A DNA stretch of 64,000 nucleotides, taken from the NCBI RefSeq assembly GCF_965227365.1, contig NZ_OZ245754.1:62001-126000 (forward strand), given 5' to 3'. Both the position numbers and the translations under genes were made by a program. The notes below the pieces were generated by a model. That model was not told where the DNA came from. It saw only the letters and a list, made by a program, of their open reading frames with translations, and did no database searches. This document shows, in pieces, positions 41,608 to 51,659 of the stretch; within the stretch, counting starts at the first letter, position 1, and every line of letters begins with the position of its first letter. This stretch comes from Hwanghaeella sp965227365. GTDB taxonomy: Bacteria; Pseudomonadota; Alphaproteobacteria; UBA8366; Aestuariispiraceae.

Positions 41608-43119
41608 TCAGACGGTAGCCGCCCGGCGGCTCTTCATCCAGTCCGAAACCGCCTGCCGCTCCTGCTCGCTCAAGCGCAGCCCCAGTTTGGAGCGCCGCCA
41701 GAGGACGTCGTCCCCCTCGACGGCCCATTCCGAGGTCATCAGATAGGCGATTTCGCGCTCATAGAGGTCGGCGCCGAAATGCCGGCCCAGATCCTCGATC
41801 GAGCCTGCATCGCCGAGCACCGTCCCGGCCAGCGTGCCATAGGCATGGACGAGGCGCGACGCGGTCCTGGGCGGCAGGAAGGGATAGTCGGCCCGGAGTT
41901 TCTCGATCAACGCCCCGTGTCCACCGACCGGGAAGCCGCCGCCCGGTAGGGTCGCCCCGGCGGTCCAGGTGCCGGTCATCTCCGGCAGGAAGGGTTTCAG
42001 TTTGCCGAGAGCCTCCTCCGCCAGGTGGCGATAGGTGGTGATCTTGCCGCCGAATATGTTCAGCAGTGCCGGTTCACCCGCCTGGGCGTGCAGATCGAGC
42101 ACGAAATCGCGCGTCGCGGTCTGGGCCGCGCCGGCCCCGTCGTCATAAAGCGGGCGCACCCCGGAATAGGTCCAGACGACATCGTCGGGTTTTACCGGGT
42201 CCTTGAAATACGCGCTTGCCGCCTGGCAGAGATAGGCGATCTCCTCATCCGAAATGCGGACGTCCTTGGGGTCGTCGGTGAAGTCCACATCGGTGGTTCC
42301 GATCAGGGTGAAATCCTGCTCGTAGGGAATGGCGAAGATGATGCGCTGGTCGGCATTCTGGAAAATATAGGCGCGGTCGTGCTCGAACTTGCGCGGAATG
42401 ACGATGTGGCTTCCCTTAACCAGTCGGACGGAAGCCTTGCTGTTGACGCCGACGCGCCGCGCCAGGACGTCCGCGACCCAGGGTCCGGCCGCGTTCACGA
42501 CCGTCTTGGCCCGGATCGTCCGGTCGCCTCCGGTCGCCTCGTCGTTCAAAGTCACGGTCCAGGCGCCGTTTTCACGCTTGGCGTCGGTCACTGCGGTGCG
42601 GGTCAGGATATCGGCGCCGCGGGCGGCGGCGTCCATGGCGTTCAGCGTGACGAGCCGCGCATCGTCGACCCAGCAGTCGGAATATTCGAAAGCCTTGGTG
42701 AAGGTATCGCGCAGCGGCCGGCCGGCCTCGTGCTTGCGCAGGTCCAGCGTCCGGCAGCCCGGCAGGATCTTGCGTCCGCCCAGATGGTCGTACAGGAACA
42801 GGCCCAGGCGGATCAGCCAGGCCGGACGCAACCCGCTGTGATGCGGCAATACGAAACGAAGCGGCCAGGCGATATGCGGCACCATGGAGAGCAGCACTTC
42901 CCGCTCCTTCAGCGATTCCCGCACCAATCCAAATTCATAGTGTTCCAGATAGCGCAGCCCGCCGTGGATCAACTTGGTGGAGGCCGACGACGTGCCGATC
43001 GCCAGATCGCGTTGCTCGGCCAGAAGCACTTTCAGGCCACGCCCGGCCGCGTCGCGCGCGATACCGCAGCCGTTCACACCGCCGCCGATGATCGCGATAT
43101 CGTAAACCTGTTCGATCAA
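41608..43119 (-). CDS. glpD: Aerobic glycerol-3-phosphate dehydrogenase
   Basis: An FAD-dependent, membrane-associated enzyme that oxidises glycerol 3-phosphate to dihydroxyacetone phosphate. The FAD loop is YDIAIIGGGVNGCGIARDAA, followed by TSSASTKLIHGGLRYLEHYE, the GlpD signature. I place the start at the TTG at 43119, giving 503 residues, because it has a CGGGGA ribosome site seven bases upstream and matches the normal N-terminus. The frame extends further but that part covers the promoter-like spacer and a run of repeats. C-terminal DUF-like domain features (HFGADLYEREIAYL) complete the protein. Confidence 0.9.
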   Translation of the reverse strand: MIEQVYDIAIIGGGVNGCGIARDAAGRGLKVLLAEQRDLAIGTSSASTKLIHGGLRYLEHYEFGLVRESLKEREVLLSMVPHIAWPLRFVLPHHSGLRPAWLIRLGLFLYDHLGGRKILPGCRTLDLRKHEAGRPLRDTFTKAFEYSDCWVDDARLVTLNAMDAAARGADILTRTAVTDAKRENGAWTVTLNDEATGGDRTIRAKTVVNAAGPWVADVLARRVGVNSKASVRLVKGSHIVIPRKFEHDRAYIFQNADQRIIFAIPYEQDFTLIGTTDVDFTDDPKDVRISDEEIAYLCQAASAYFKDPVKPDDVVWTYSGVRPLYDDGAGAAQTATRDFVLDLHAQAGEPALLNIFGGKITTYRHLAEEALGKLKPFLPEMTGTWTAGATLPGGGFPVGGHGALIEKLRADYPFLPPRTASRLVHAYGTLAGTVLGDAGSIEDLGRHFGADLYEREIAYLMTSEWAVEGDDVLWRRSKLGLRLSEQERQAVSDWMKSRRAATV

Positions 43120-43170
43120 CTGGGAATCCCCGCCGGAAAATCGCGCTGCGCCGCACCATGACCTGCGCGT

Positions 43171-43200
43171 TTGCGAAAAAAAACGAAAGCGAAACGAATA
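43171..43200 (-). promoter_or_regulatory. CGAAA-rich operator candidate before glpD
   Basis: The glpR-glpD spacer holds TTCGTTTCGCTTTCG on the glpD coding strand, amid repeated TTTCG units with an extra T-tract. A related sequence, TTCGTTTTCTTTC, precedes glpV. The shared form and the presence of a DeoR-type regulator gene suggest a GlpR binding site. It also implies that glpD has its own promoter despite lying behind glpR. Confidence 0.5.
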
Positions 43201-43222
43201 TAACGCCGCCTTCGTTGCAATT

Positions 43223-43993
43223 TCAAGCGTCGGGAGCGACCAAAATCTGCACACCGGCCTCCTTGCACATGGCCTTTATAGGCTCCGGCGGCGGCGTATC
43301 GGTGACAAAGGTGTTGATATGGGAGATATGGCCGATCCGAACCGAGGCGGAGCGGCCGAACTTGCTGCTGTCGGCGACCAGAATGGTATGGCGGGCATTC
43401 TCGATGATCGCCTGGGCGACTTTCACTTCGCGGTAGTCGTAGTCCAGCAGGGTGCCGTCCGCATCGATGGCGGAGACGCCGATGACCGCGAAATCGACCT
43501 TGAACTGACGAATGAAATCGACCGCGGCCTCACCCACGATGCCGCCGTCCGAATGTCGGACGACGCCGCCGGCAACGATGATTTCGCAATCGGGACTGAC
43601 GCTCAAGATATTGACGACATTGATATTATTCGTAATCACCATCAGCCGGCGTTTCTCGCGCAGGGCATGCGCGACCTGCTCGGTCGTGGTGCCGATATTG
43701 ATCAGGATGGTGCAATCGTCGGGGATGATCGACGCGGTCGCGATGCCGATCCGTTGCTTTTCGTCGACGGCAAGACGGCGCCTTGCATCATAGCCGAAAT
43801 TGGAAACGCCGGCGGCGACGACCGCGCCGCCATGCACCCGCCCCAGCAGGCCCTGGGCACAGAGGTCGTTCAGGTCCTTGCGGATGGTTTGCGGCGTGAC
43901 GTCGAAGGTCGCGGCCAGATCCTCGACCATGACCCGGCCGGTGCTGCGCGCCAGCGCGAGGATGTCGATCTGTCGTGGCGTCAAGGGTTCCAT
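43223..43993 (-). CDS. glpR: DeoR-family repressor of glycerol metabolism
   Basis: A 256-residue DeoR-family regulator. The N-terminal helix-turn-helix is LTPRQIDILALARSTG followed by VEDLAATFDVTPQTIRKDL, the DeoR recognition helix pattern. The C-terminal sugar-phosphate sensor contains ILINIGTTTEQVAHAL and ADSSKFGRSASVRIG. It is expected to bind glycerol 3-phosphate and release operators in front of the glp genes. It is transcribed divergently from glpV and upstream of glpD and glpK. An AGGTGAGAG ribosome site precedes the ATG. Confidence 0.9.
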   Translation of the reverse strand: MEPLTPRQIDILALARSTGRVMVEDLAATFDVTPQTIRKDLNDLCAQGLLGRVHGGAVVAAGVSNFGYDARRRLAVDEKQRIGIATASIIPDDCTILINIGTTTEQVAHALREKRRLMVITNNINVVNILSVSPDCEIIVAGGVVRHSDGGIVGEAAVDFIRQFKVDFAVIGVSAIDADGTLLDYDYREVKVAQAIIENARHTILVADSSKFGRSASVRIGHISHINTFVTDTPPPEPIKAMCKEAGVQILVAPDA

Positions 43994-44059
43994 ATGCTCT
44001 CACCTGGCTTCCGTGTTCCACGCTTCGCGGTAGTCACGGATGGAAATGTTACGGTTTTG

Positions 44060-44108
44060 TGACAGAATGTCATATCTGTGTTTTCGGTTGACGTTCGTTT
44101 TCTTTCAC
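44060..44108 (+). promoter_or_regulatory. glpR-glpV divergent control region with palindrome and TTTCG repeats
   Basis: The 165-base gap between glpR and glpV holds a perfect palindrome TGACA-GAA-TGTCA at 44060-44072. A TTTTCG and TTCGTTTTCTTTC stretch follows at 44081-44107. The latter resembles the block before glpD and may be a GlpR operator. The palindrome may bind the same or another regulator. Core promoter elements are not clear enough to name. Confidence 0.5.
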
Positions 44109-44158
44109 ATGAATATTAGTTCCGCACGTTACAAAAAAAGTCTCTCGGGAGGAAACTT

Positions 44159-45895
<1,737 letters not shown>

Positions 45896-45936
45896 TCGTC
45901 GACCCCTGACGGGATCGGCGGAAAGACCTCCCAGTA

Positions 45937-46113
45937 TCCGGATGCGCGTGATGAGTGTGAATGGCGCGCATCCGGACGGTTCGCCGGCAGAAACTCTGTC
46001 ATCGGACCGCCAGTGCAGTATCGGTCAGGCGCGTTTTTGCCGGGCCGGAAATTGAGGACCTCTTGTCAACCGGCCCGGATCGCGGACACCCGTTCCGGGC
46101 CGGTTCGACAAGA
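45937..46113 (+). promoter_or_regulatory. Intercistronic hairpins in the glpV-glpS spacer, two of them mutually exclusive
   Basis: A perfect 12-base-pair stem, TCCGGATGCGCG (45937-45948) with CGCGCATCCGGA (45965-45976), closes a 16-base loop. Further on, CCGGGCCGG at 46040-46048 and again at 46095-46103 can each pair with CCGGCCCGG at 46070-46078. The downstream pairing extends outward by TCTTGTC (46061-46067) with GACAAGA (46107-46113) beyond a small internal loop. Only one of the two can form. The arrangement may stabilise glpV mRNA, attenuate the transporter genes, or switch between the two states. Confidence 0.6.
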
Positions 46114-46177
46114 ACCAGAGTATCCGCGGCAAGCCCGACCCGGGCGATGCGGAAGAATGTGAAGAGTGCCGCCGGCG

Positions 46178-47251
46178 ATGACGCTCGAACTCCGACAGAT
46201 TGCAAAGACCGTGGGGACGGAGGTTCATATCCACCCCACCGACCTCGTCCTGGAAGCGGGCGGGTTCAATATCCTGCTGGGCACCACGCTGTCGGGGAAG
46301 ACGACCCTGATGCAGTTGATGGCGGGGCTGGACCGGCCGACCGGCGGTTCACTGCATTTCCAGGGCAAGGACGTGACCGGGATGCGGGTGCAGAACCGCA
46401 ACGTTTCCATGGTCTACCAGCAGTTCATCAATTACCCGAATTTCACCGTTTATGAGAACATCGCCTCCCCGCTGCGGGTGGCGCGGATGGGTGAAGCCGA
46501 AATCAAGAAACGCGTCGGCGCGATGGCCGATCTGCTTCGGCTGGCGCCGATGCTGGACCGGAAACCCGCCGAACTTTCCGGCGGGCAGCAGCAGCGCACG
46601 GCGCTGGCCCGCGCCCTGGTGAAGGACAGCGAGTTGGTCCTGCTGGACGAGCCGCTGGCTAACCTGGATTTCAAACTGCGCGAGGAATTGCGCGAGGAAC
46701 TGCCGAAGCTGTTCGCCGACCGGAACTGCATCGTCGTCTATGCGACGACCGAACCGATCGAGGCATTGCTGTTGGGCGGCAGGACCGCGACCTTGCACGA
46801 AGGCCGGGTCACCCAATTCGGGCCGACCGGCGATGTCTATCGCATGCCGAAGGACGTGATCAGCGCCAAGGTGTTTTCCGAACCGCCGATAAACACGGCC
46901 ACCGTGCGCAAGACCGGGAACCAGGTCGACCTCGGCAATGTCGCGCATTGGACCTGTCCGGCCGTGCTGGCCGACCAGCCCAACGGCGAGTACACGATCG
47001 GCCTGCGCCCGCATCATGTGACACCGATGGTAAACGTTGCCGCGGAGGGCCGGGTGAAAATCTCCGGCGAGGTGCTGGTGACCGAATTGAGCGGATCGGA
47101 AAGCACGGTCCATTTCAAGGTCGGGCCGGAAACCTGGGTGTCGCTGGCCCATGGCATCCATTCCTACGGTGTGGGGGAGACGGCGGAACTCTATGCCGAC
47201 CTCAGCCAAGCCTTCTATTTCGGGGCCGACGGCGCCCTGATCGTTTCCTAG
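46178..47251 (+). CDS. glpS: Glycerol ABC transporter ATPase, GlpS type (degenerate H-loop)
   Basis: A 357-residue MalK-like ATPase with a C-terminal TOBE-type domain. Walker A GTTLSGKTT is at residues 35-43, the Q-loop glutamine at about 81, the signature LSGGQ at 133-137 and Walker B LVLLDEP around 153-159. The usual H-loop VTHD is replaced by YATTEP, so the catalytic histidine position is T191. The partner GlpT has the opposite defect. The start ATG at 46178 was chosen; a GTG four codons earlier is also possible. It should couple ATP use to glycerol import with GlpT, GlpP and GlpQ. Confidence 0.87.
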   Translation: MTLELRQIAKTVGTEVHIHPTDLVLEAGGFNILLGTTLSGKTTLMQLMAGLDRPTGGSLHFQGKDVTGMRVQNRNVSMVYQQFINYPNFTVYENIASPLRVARMGEAEIKKRVGAMADLLRLAPMLDRKPAELSGGQQQRTALARALVKDSELVLLDEPLANLDFKLREELREELPKLFADRNCIVVYATTEPIEALLLGGRTATLHEGRVTQFGPTGDVYRMPKDVISAKVFSEPPINTATVRKTGNQVDLGNVAHWTCPAVLADQPNGEYTIGLRPHHVTPMVNVAAEGRVKISGEVLVTELSGSESTVHFKVGPETWVSLAHGIHSYGVGETAELYADLSQAFYFGADGALIVS

Positions 47252-47263
47252 GGAAGAGTCGCG

Positions 47264-48355
47264 ATGGCACGGATCACGCTCGACAAGCTGCGTCATTCCT
47301 ACATGGACAATCCGGTCGACGACGCGGATTGGGCCTTGAAACAAGTCGACATCACCTGGGACGACGGCGGGGCCTATGCGCTGCTGGGCCCCAGCGGGTG
47401 CGGCAAGACTACCCTGCTGAATATCATTTCCGGCCTGTTGCGGCCGTCGCAGGGCAGGGTGCTGTTCGACGACAACGACGTGACCGCCTTGGCCCCCGAT
47501 CAGCGGCATATCGCCCAGGTTTTCCAGTTCCCTGTCGTCTACGACACCATGACGGTTTACGAGAATCTGGCCTTTCCGCTGCGGAACCGGGGCGTCGACA
47601 AGGCCGTGACCGACGAGCGCGTGCGCGAAATCGCCGATTTCATCGACATGACCCACCGGTTGAATGAACGCGCCAAGGGACTGACGGCGGACGGCAAGCA
47701 GAAGATCTCGCTGGGCCGCGGTCTGGTGCGAACCGACGTCAATGTCATCATGTTTGATGAACCGCTGACCGTGATCGACCCGCATCTGAAATGGGAATTG
47801 CGCTCCAAGCTGAAGGAACTGCATCAACGCGTCGGTCTCACCATGATCTATGTGACCCATGACCAGACAGAGGCACTGACCTTTGCCGACAAGGTCGTGG
47901 TGATGAACGAGGGCGAGGTGGTGCAGGTCGGTACGCCCGTCGACCTGTTCGAACGGCCGCAGCATACATTCGTTGGCCATTTCATCGGCTCCCCCGGGAT
48001 GAACGTCCTTCCCTGCACACTCGACAGCGGCAAGGTCTATCTCGGCGGCAATGCCGTGTCGGTCGCCAATGATACGTCGGGCGCAGCGGGCGGGGCGCTG
48101 GAAATAGGGGTCCGTCCGGAATTCATCACATTCACCGACAAGGGCCTGCCGGCGACCGTGGTGAAGGTCAGCGACGCGGGCCGCCACAAGATCGTCGAGA
48201 CGCGCTGTGCCGACCGGACGGTGCGGCTGCTTGTGGGGGAAGGGGTGGAAATCCCCGCTGACGGTGTGCAGCTCGCCTTCGACCCGGGCAATACCCGGCT
48301 ATATGCCGATGGCTGGCTGGCCGGTGAGGCGACGGCGGCGGGGGATGCGCGATGA
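47264..48355 (+). CDS. glpT: Glycerol ABC transporter ATPase, GlpT type (degenerate signature motif)
   Basis: A 363-residue MalK-like ATPase beginning 12 bases after glpS. Walker A GPSGCGKTT is at residues 42-50, Q88 fits the Q-loop, Walker B is VIMFDEP with D165 and E166, and the H-loop histidine H199 is in YVTHDQTEAL. The signature LSGGQ is replaced by LTADG at 140-144, although the following residues keep the normal length. A TOBE-like C-terminal domain follows. It is expected to pair with GlpS. Its stop overlaps the glpP start by four bases. Confidence 0.87.
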   Translation: MARITLDKLRHSYMDNPVDDADWALKQVDITWDDGGAYALLGPSGCGKTTLLNIISGLLRPSQGRVLFDDNDVTALAPDQRHIAQVFQFPVVYDTMTVYENLAFPLRNRGVDKAVTDERVREIADFIDMTHRLNERAKGLTADGKQKISLGRGLVRTDVNVIMFDEPLTVIDPHLKWELRSKLKELHQRVGLTMIYVTHDQTEALTFADKVVVMNEGEVVQVGTPVDLFERPQHTFVGHFIGSPGMNVLPCTLDSGKVYLGGNAVSVANDTSGAAGGALEIGVRPEFITFTDKGLPATVVKVSDAGRHKIVETRCADRTVRLLVGEGVEIPADGVQLAFDPGNTRLYADGWLAGEATAAGDAR

Positions 48356-49215
48356 ACAAGACCGTCAATCAAAAAGCCTGGCTGTTCGTCCTGCCGGTTT
48401 TCCTGCTGGTGGCGTTCAATGCAATCATTCCGCTGATGACGGTCGTGAACTATTCGGTTCAGGAAACCTTCGGCGACAACACCTTCTTCTGGTCCGGCGT
48501 GCTGTGGTTCACGGAGGTTCTGCAATCGGAACGCTTTCATGACAGCCTGATCCGCCAGATGATTTTCACCTTTTCGATCCTTGCGATCGAAGTACCCATG
48601 GGGGTGGCTATTGCGCTGGCGATGCCGCGAAAGGGGCCATGGGTACCTGTTTGCCTCGTGTTGATGGCCTTGCCGCTGCTGATCCCGTGGAACGTGGTCG
48701 GCGCGATGTGGAACATCTTCGCGCTGCCGGATATCGGGCTGCTCGGCTATGGGCTCAACGCGCTCGGTTTCGACTACAACTTCACGCGCCAGATCGGCGA
48801 TGCCTGGTTCACGCTGATCCTGATGGATGTCTGGCATTGGACCTCGCTGGTCGTGCTGCTGGCCTATGCGGGACTCGTCTCCATCCCGGACGCCTATTAT
48901 CAGGCGGCGAAGATCGACGGGGCCGGTGCCTTCGCCATCTTCCGCTACATCCAATTGCCGAAGATGAAGCGGGTACTGACCATCGCGGTCCTGCTGCGCT
49001 TCATGGACAGTTTCATGGTCTATACCGAAGCCGTCGTGCTGACCGGCGGCGGGCCGGGGAATTCGACGACGCTGCTCTCCATCGACTTGGTGAAGATCGC
49101 GCTCGGCCAGTTTGATCTTGGCCCGGCGGCGGCGATGTCGATCATCTACTTCCTGATCATCCTTGCGCTCAGCTGGGTGTTCTACACGCTGATGATGCGG
49201 AACGAGGAAAGCTGA
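48352..49215 (+). CDS. glpP: Glycerol ABC transporter permease GlpP
   Basis: A 287-residue inner-membrane permease with six membrane segments, starting with AWLFVLPVFLLVAFNAIIPL. The cytoplasmic EAA loop that contacts the ATPase is seen as AAKIDGAGAFAIFRYIQLPK. A further segment is SIIYFLIILALSWVFYTLMM. It resembles the MalF/UgpA group of carbohydrate permeases. The start overlaps the glpT stop, indicating coupled translation. With GlpQ it forms the membrane channel for glycerol uptake. Confidence 0.88.
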   Translation: MNKTVNQKAWLFVLPVFLLVAFNAIIPLMTVVNYSVQETFGDNTFFWSGVLWFTEVLQSERFHDSLIRQMIFTFSILAIEVPMGVAIALAMPRKGPWVPVCLVLMALPLLIPWNVVGAMWNIFALPDIGLLGYGLNALGFDYNFTRQIGDAWFTLILMDVWHWTSLVVLLAYAGLVSIPDAYYQAAKIDGAGAFAIFRYIQLPKMKRVLTIAVLLRFMDSFMVYTEAVVLTGGGPGNSTTLLSIDLVKIALGQFDLGPAAAMSIIYFLIILALSWVFYTLMMRNEES

Positions 49216-49227
49216 GGGGCACCTGAC

Positions 49228-50025
<798 letters not shown>

Positions 50026-50056
50026 GGACCGCGTCTAGGGAAGAGGAGACAAACCC

Positions 50057-50341
50057 ATGCTCGACCTATCCTGGATGGCCTGGACCTGGCCGACGGCGAT
50101 CTTCTTCCTGGTGATCGCCTTCTTCCTCACCTGCATGACGATCTGGGAGTTGAAATCCCCCGGCGGCGGTCAACGCCGCGGTATCCTCGCGCTTGAAACG
50201 ACGCGCGGCGACCGCCTCTTCATCTCGCTGCTGGGCTCCGCCTTCATCCACCTCGCCTGGCTAGGCCTCATCGGCGACCCGCTCTGGGCCGCGACGATCA
50301 TCTCGGTCGTCTATGCGGGGGCTGTTTTTCGCTGGGTGTGA
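50057..50341 (+). CDS. glpU: Small DUF2160 membrane protein, GlpU
   Basis: A 94-residue membrane protein with about three hydrophobic segments: WPTAIFFLVIAFFLTCMTIW, LLGSAFIHLAWLGLIG and IISVVYAGAVFRWV. LETTRGDRLFISLLGSAFIH is the family hallmark of DUF2160. It sits at the end of the glycerol transporter operon, where the Rhizobium homologue is named GlpU. Its function is unknown; it may stabilise or regulate the transporter. A ribosome site (AGAGGAG) precedes the ATG. Confidence 0.83.
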   Translation: MLDLSWMAWTWPTAIFFLVIAFFLTCMTIWELKSPGGGQRRGILALETTRGDRLFISLLGSAFIHLAWLGLIGDPLWAATIISVVYAGAVFRWV

Positions 50342-50425
50342 GGGCCGATACCGATATCGAGGGACGGTATTTGAGAATCCAGTAAGTTACAGACTCCAGC
50401 AATAGACCTCGTCATACTGGCCATC

Positions 50426-50785
50426 ATGAGCAAAGAACTGGCATACAAGATCGCCACCTATGCATGTGCGGCTTATGTCGCCATTATTCTTTTCAGCTTC
50501 CTGGCCTCGATCCAACTGCCAAACTTTCACGATTTCTCGCCGCAGCAGAGATCAGGATGCTATTGGACCAATGCGATGGTTGGATATGTCGAGTGTGGCA
50601 GCGATGTGCTTTTTCATAAATGGCGGCGGCTGTTTTTTAACTTCTGGATGATGTTCGTCTATTTTCCTCTTCTGGGGCTCACGGGATGGCTAGAAGGATT
50701 TGCCATCGCTCTGGCGATTTATGCTCCAGTCGTGTTTTTGGTGTATTCACTTTTCCGACGCGCCAATCGAATTCGTAATAATTAG
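50426..50785 (+). CDS. Small hypothetical membrane protein
   Basis: A 119-residue protein with three hydrophobic segments: YACAAYVAIILFSFLA, FFNFWMMFVYFPLLGLTGW and FAIALAIYAPVVFLVYSLF. A conserved-looking loop, QRSGCYWTNAMVGYVECG, contains two cysteines. I do not recognise a family. Codon use is less GC-biased than in the glp genes, which fits foreign or fast-evolving DNA. It overlaps the end of a degraded glutathione S-transferase fragment on the other strand. Confidence 0.5.
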   Translation: MSKELAYKIATYACAAYVAIILFSFLASIQLPNFHDFSPQQRSGCYWTNAMVGYVECGSDVLFHKWRRLFFNFWMMFVYFPLLGLTGWLEGFAIALAIYAPVVFLVYSLFRRANRIRNN

Positions 50786-50925
50786 TAGTTGGCGACGTTC
50801 GAGACATCTTCGCACACGTCCGTTGAAAAGCATCGGCGCCACCCCTTTGTGTTGAGCGTCATCTCGGTGCAGGTCCACAGCACTTTGCGGACATTGATGG
50901 AAGACGACCTGCCGAACAGTTTCAT
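50782..50925 (-). pseudogene. Truncated glutathione S-transferase remnant
   Basis: A 47-codon frame from the ATG at 50925 to a TAA at 50782. Its first residues, KLFGRSSSINVRKVLWTC, match the thioredoxin-fold start of a GST subfamily that normally reads GRPSSINVRKVLWT. A degraded block, KGWRRCFSTD, corresponds to the usual EDWGxGFRSTD. The rest of the protein (another 150 or more residues) is missing, and the sequence that follows is coding on the other strand. It looks like a relic left by deletion or insertion. Confidence 0.65.
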
Positions 50926-50947
50926 GATTTCTTTTTGAAGGGGCGGC

Positions 50948-51259
50948 CTATTCCTTATCTGCCAGAATAGTCTCCCAATTTCGACCGCCGTAGAAAAGAC
51001 GCAGGATAGTCACTCGTTCGTCATCGGCAGCGAGGGCAATCGTGATGCGTTTTTCGAACCCGACGATCCGCAGCCCGGGACGGAGGTCGTCCCGCCGATG
51101 GCCGAGTTCACCGGCCGTGCGGAAGCCGTCGCAATAGGTCTCGAGCCGCTCCACATATTTCAGGGCGATAGCTGGGCTGGCCGCGTTGGCGAGCCAATCG
51201 TGAAGTTGCAGCAAGTCTACCCGCGCTTCGGGAGCGAAGACGACAACCCGTGTCTTCAA
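50948..51259 (-). CDS. parE: RelE/ParE-family toxin
   Basis: A 103-residue RelE/ParE-fold toxin. It shows VVFAPEARVDLLQLHDWLA, ALKYVERLETYCDGF and VTILRLFYGGRNWETIL, the usual N-terminal helices and C-terminal strand pair. ParE proteins poison DNA gyrase, while RelE proteins cleave mRNA; motifs alone favour ParE because of the partner. Its start overlaps the antitoxin stop by four bases (ATGA), giving tight translational coupling. It sits 22 bases from the glutathione S-transferase relic, in a low-importance accessory patch. Confidence 0.87.
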   Translation of the reverse strand: MKTRVVVFAPEARVDLLQLHDWLANAASPAIALKYVERLETYCDGFRTAGELGHRRDDLRPGLRIVGFEKRITIALAADDERVTILRLFYGGRNWETILADKE

Positions 51260-51537
51260 ACCGATCTGTCCGGGTGTTTCGCATTGCGTTCACGGATCTC
51301 CGCGAAAACATCCTCCGCAGGAATTGCCCGTGAAGGATTTTCCTGCATGGCGTCATAGACTTGTACGACTTCCTCGCGCAGCCAGCGCTCCACGGCGGCG
51401 TCGCGTTCCTGGAGCGCGCGCAGCCCGGCCCGGATGACCTCGCTGGCCGAAGCATAGGCCCCGGAAGACACCAATTTATCGACGAACGCGGCATGTTCGT
51501 CGGGCAGGCTGATCGTGCGTTTCTGAATTTTGGACAT
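51256..51537 (-). CDS. parD: ParD-family antitoxin
   Basis: A 93-residue ribbon-helix-helix antitoxin. The N-terminus KRTISLPDEHAAFVDKLV is the DNA-binding fold, and GAYASASEVIRAGLRALQ is the typical helix pair. The disordered C-terminal part wraps the toxin. It also binds operator DNA to repress its own operon; a palindrome at 51575-51591 upstream fits such a site. It precedes parE with a four-base overlap. Confidence 0.88.
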   Translation of the reverse strand: MSKIQKRTISLPDEHAAFVDKLVSSGAYASASEVIRAGLRALQERDAAVERWLREEVVQVYDAMQENPSRAIPAEDVFAEIRERNAKHPDRSV

Positions 51538-51574
51538 CCCGGAACCCTTCCTTCCGGAGTGAGCATAGCACGTA

Positions 51575-51591
51575 GTATGAAAAAATCATAC
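51575..51591. promoter_or_regulatory. Palindromic operator candidate for parDE
   Basis: GTATGA, a five-base A centre and TCATAC form a perfect inverted repeat 37 bases upstream of the parD start. The location and form suit autorepression by the ParD or ParDE complex. It lies in an AT-rich patch that probably contains the promoter. Confidence 0.6.
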
Positions 51592-51659
51592 CTAGGTTCG
51601 ACACCGATGCGGGGTGTCCGCGGGACGGCGTTCGTGGCGCCGCCCGGCAGGACCAGACC

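Noticed and set aside
46349..48187. 612-codon minus-strand open frame opposite glpS and glpT
   Set aside because: It is antisense to two ATPases with clear Walker motifs and is rich in His, Arg and Gln as shadow frames are.
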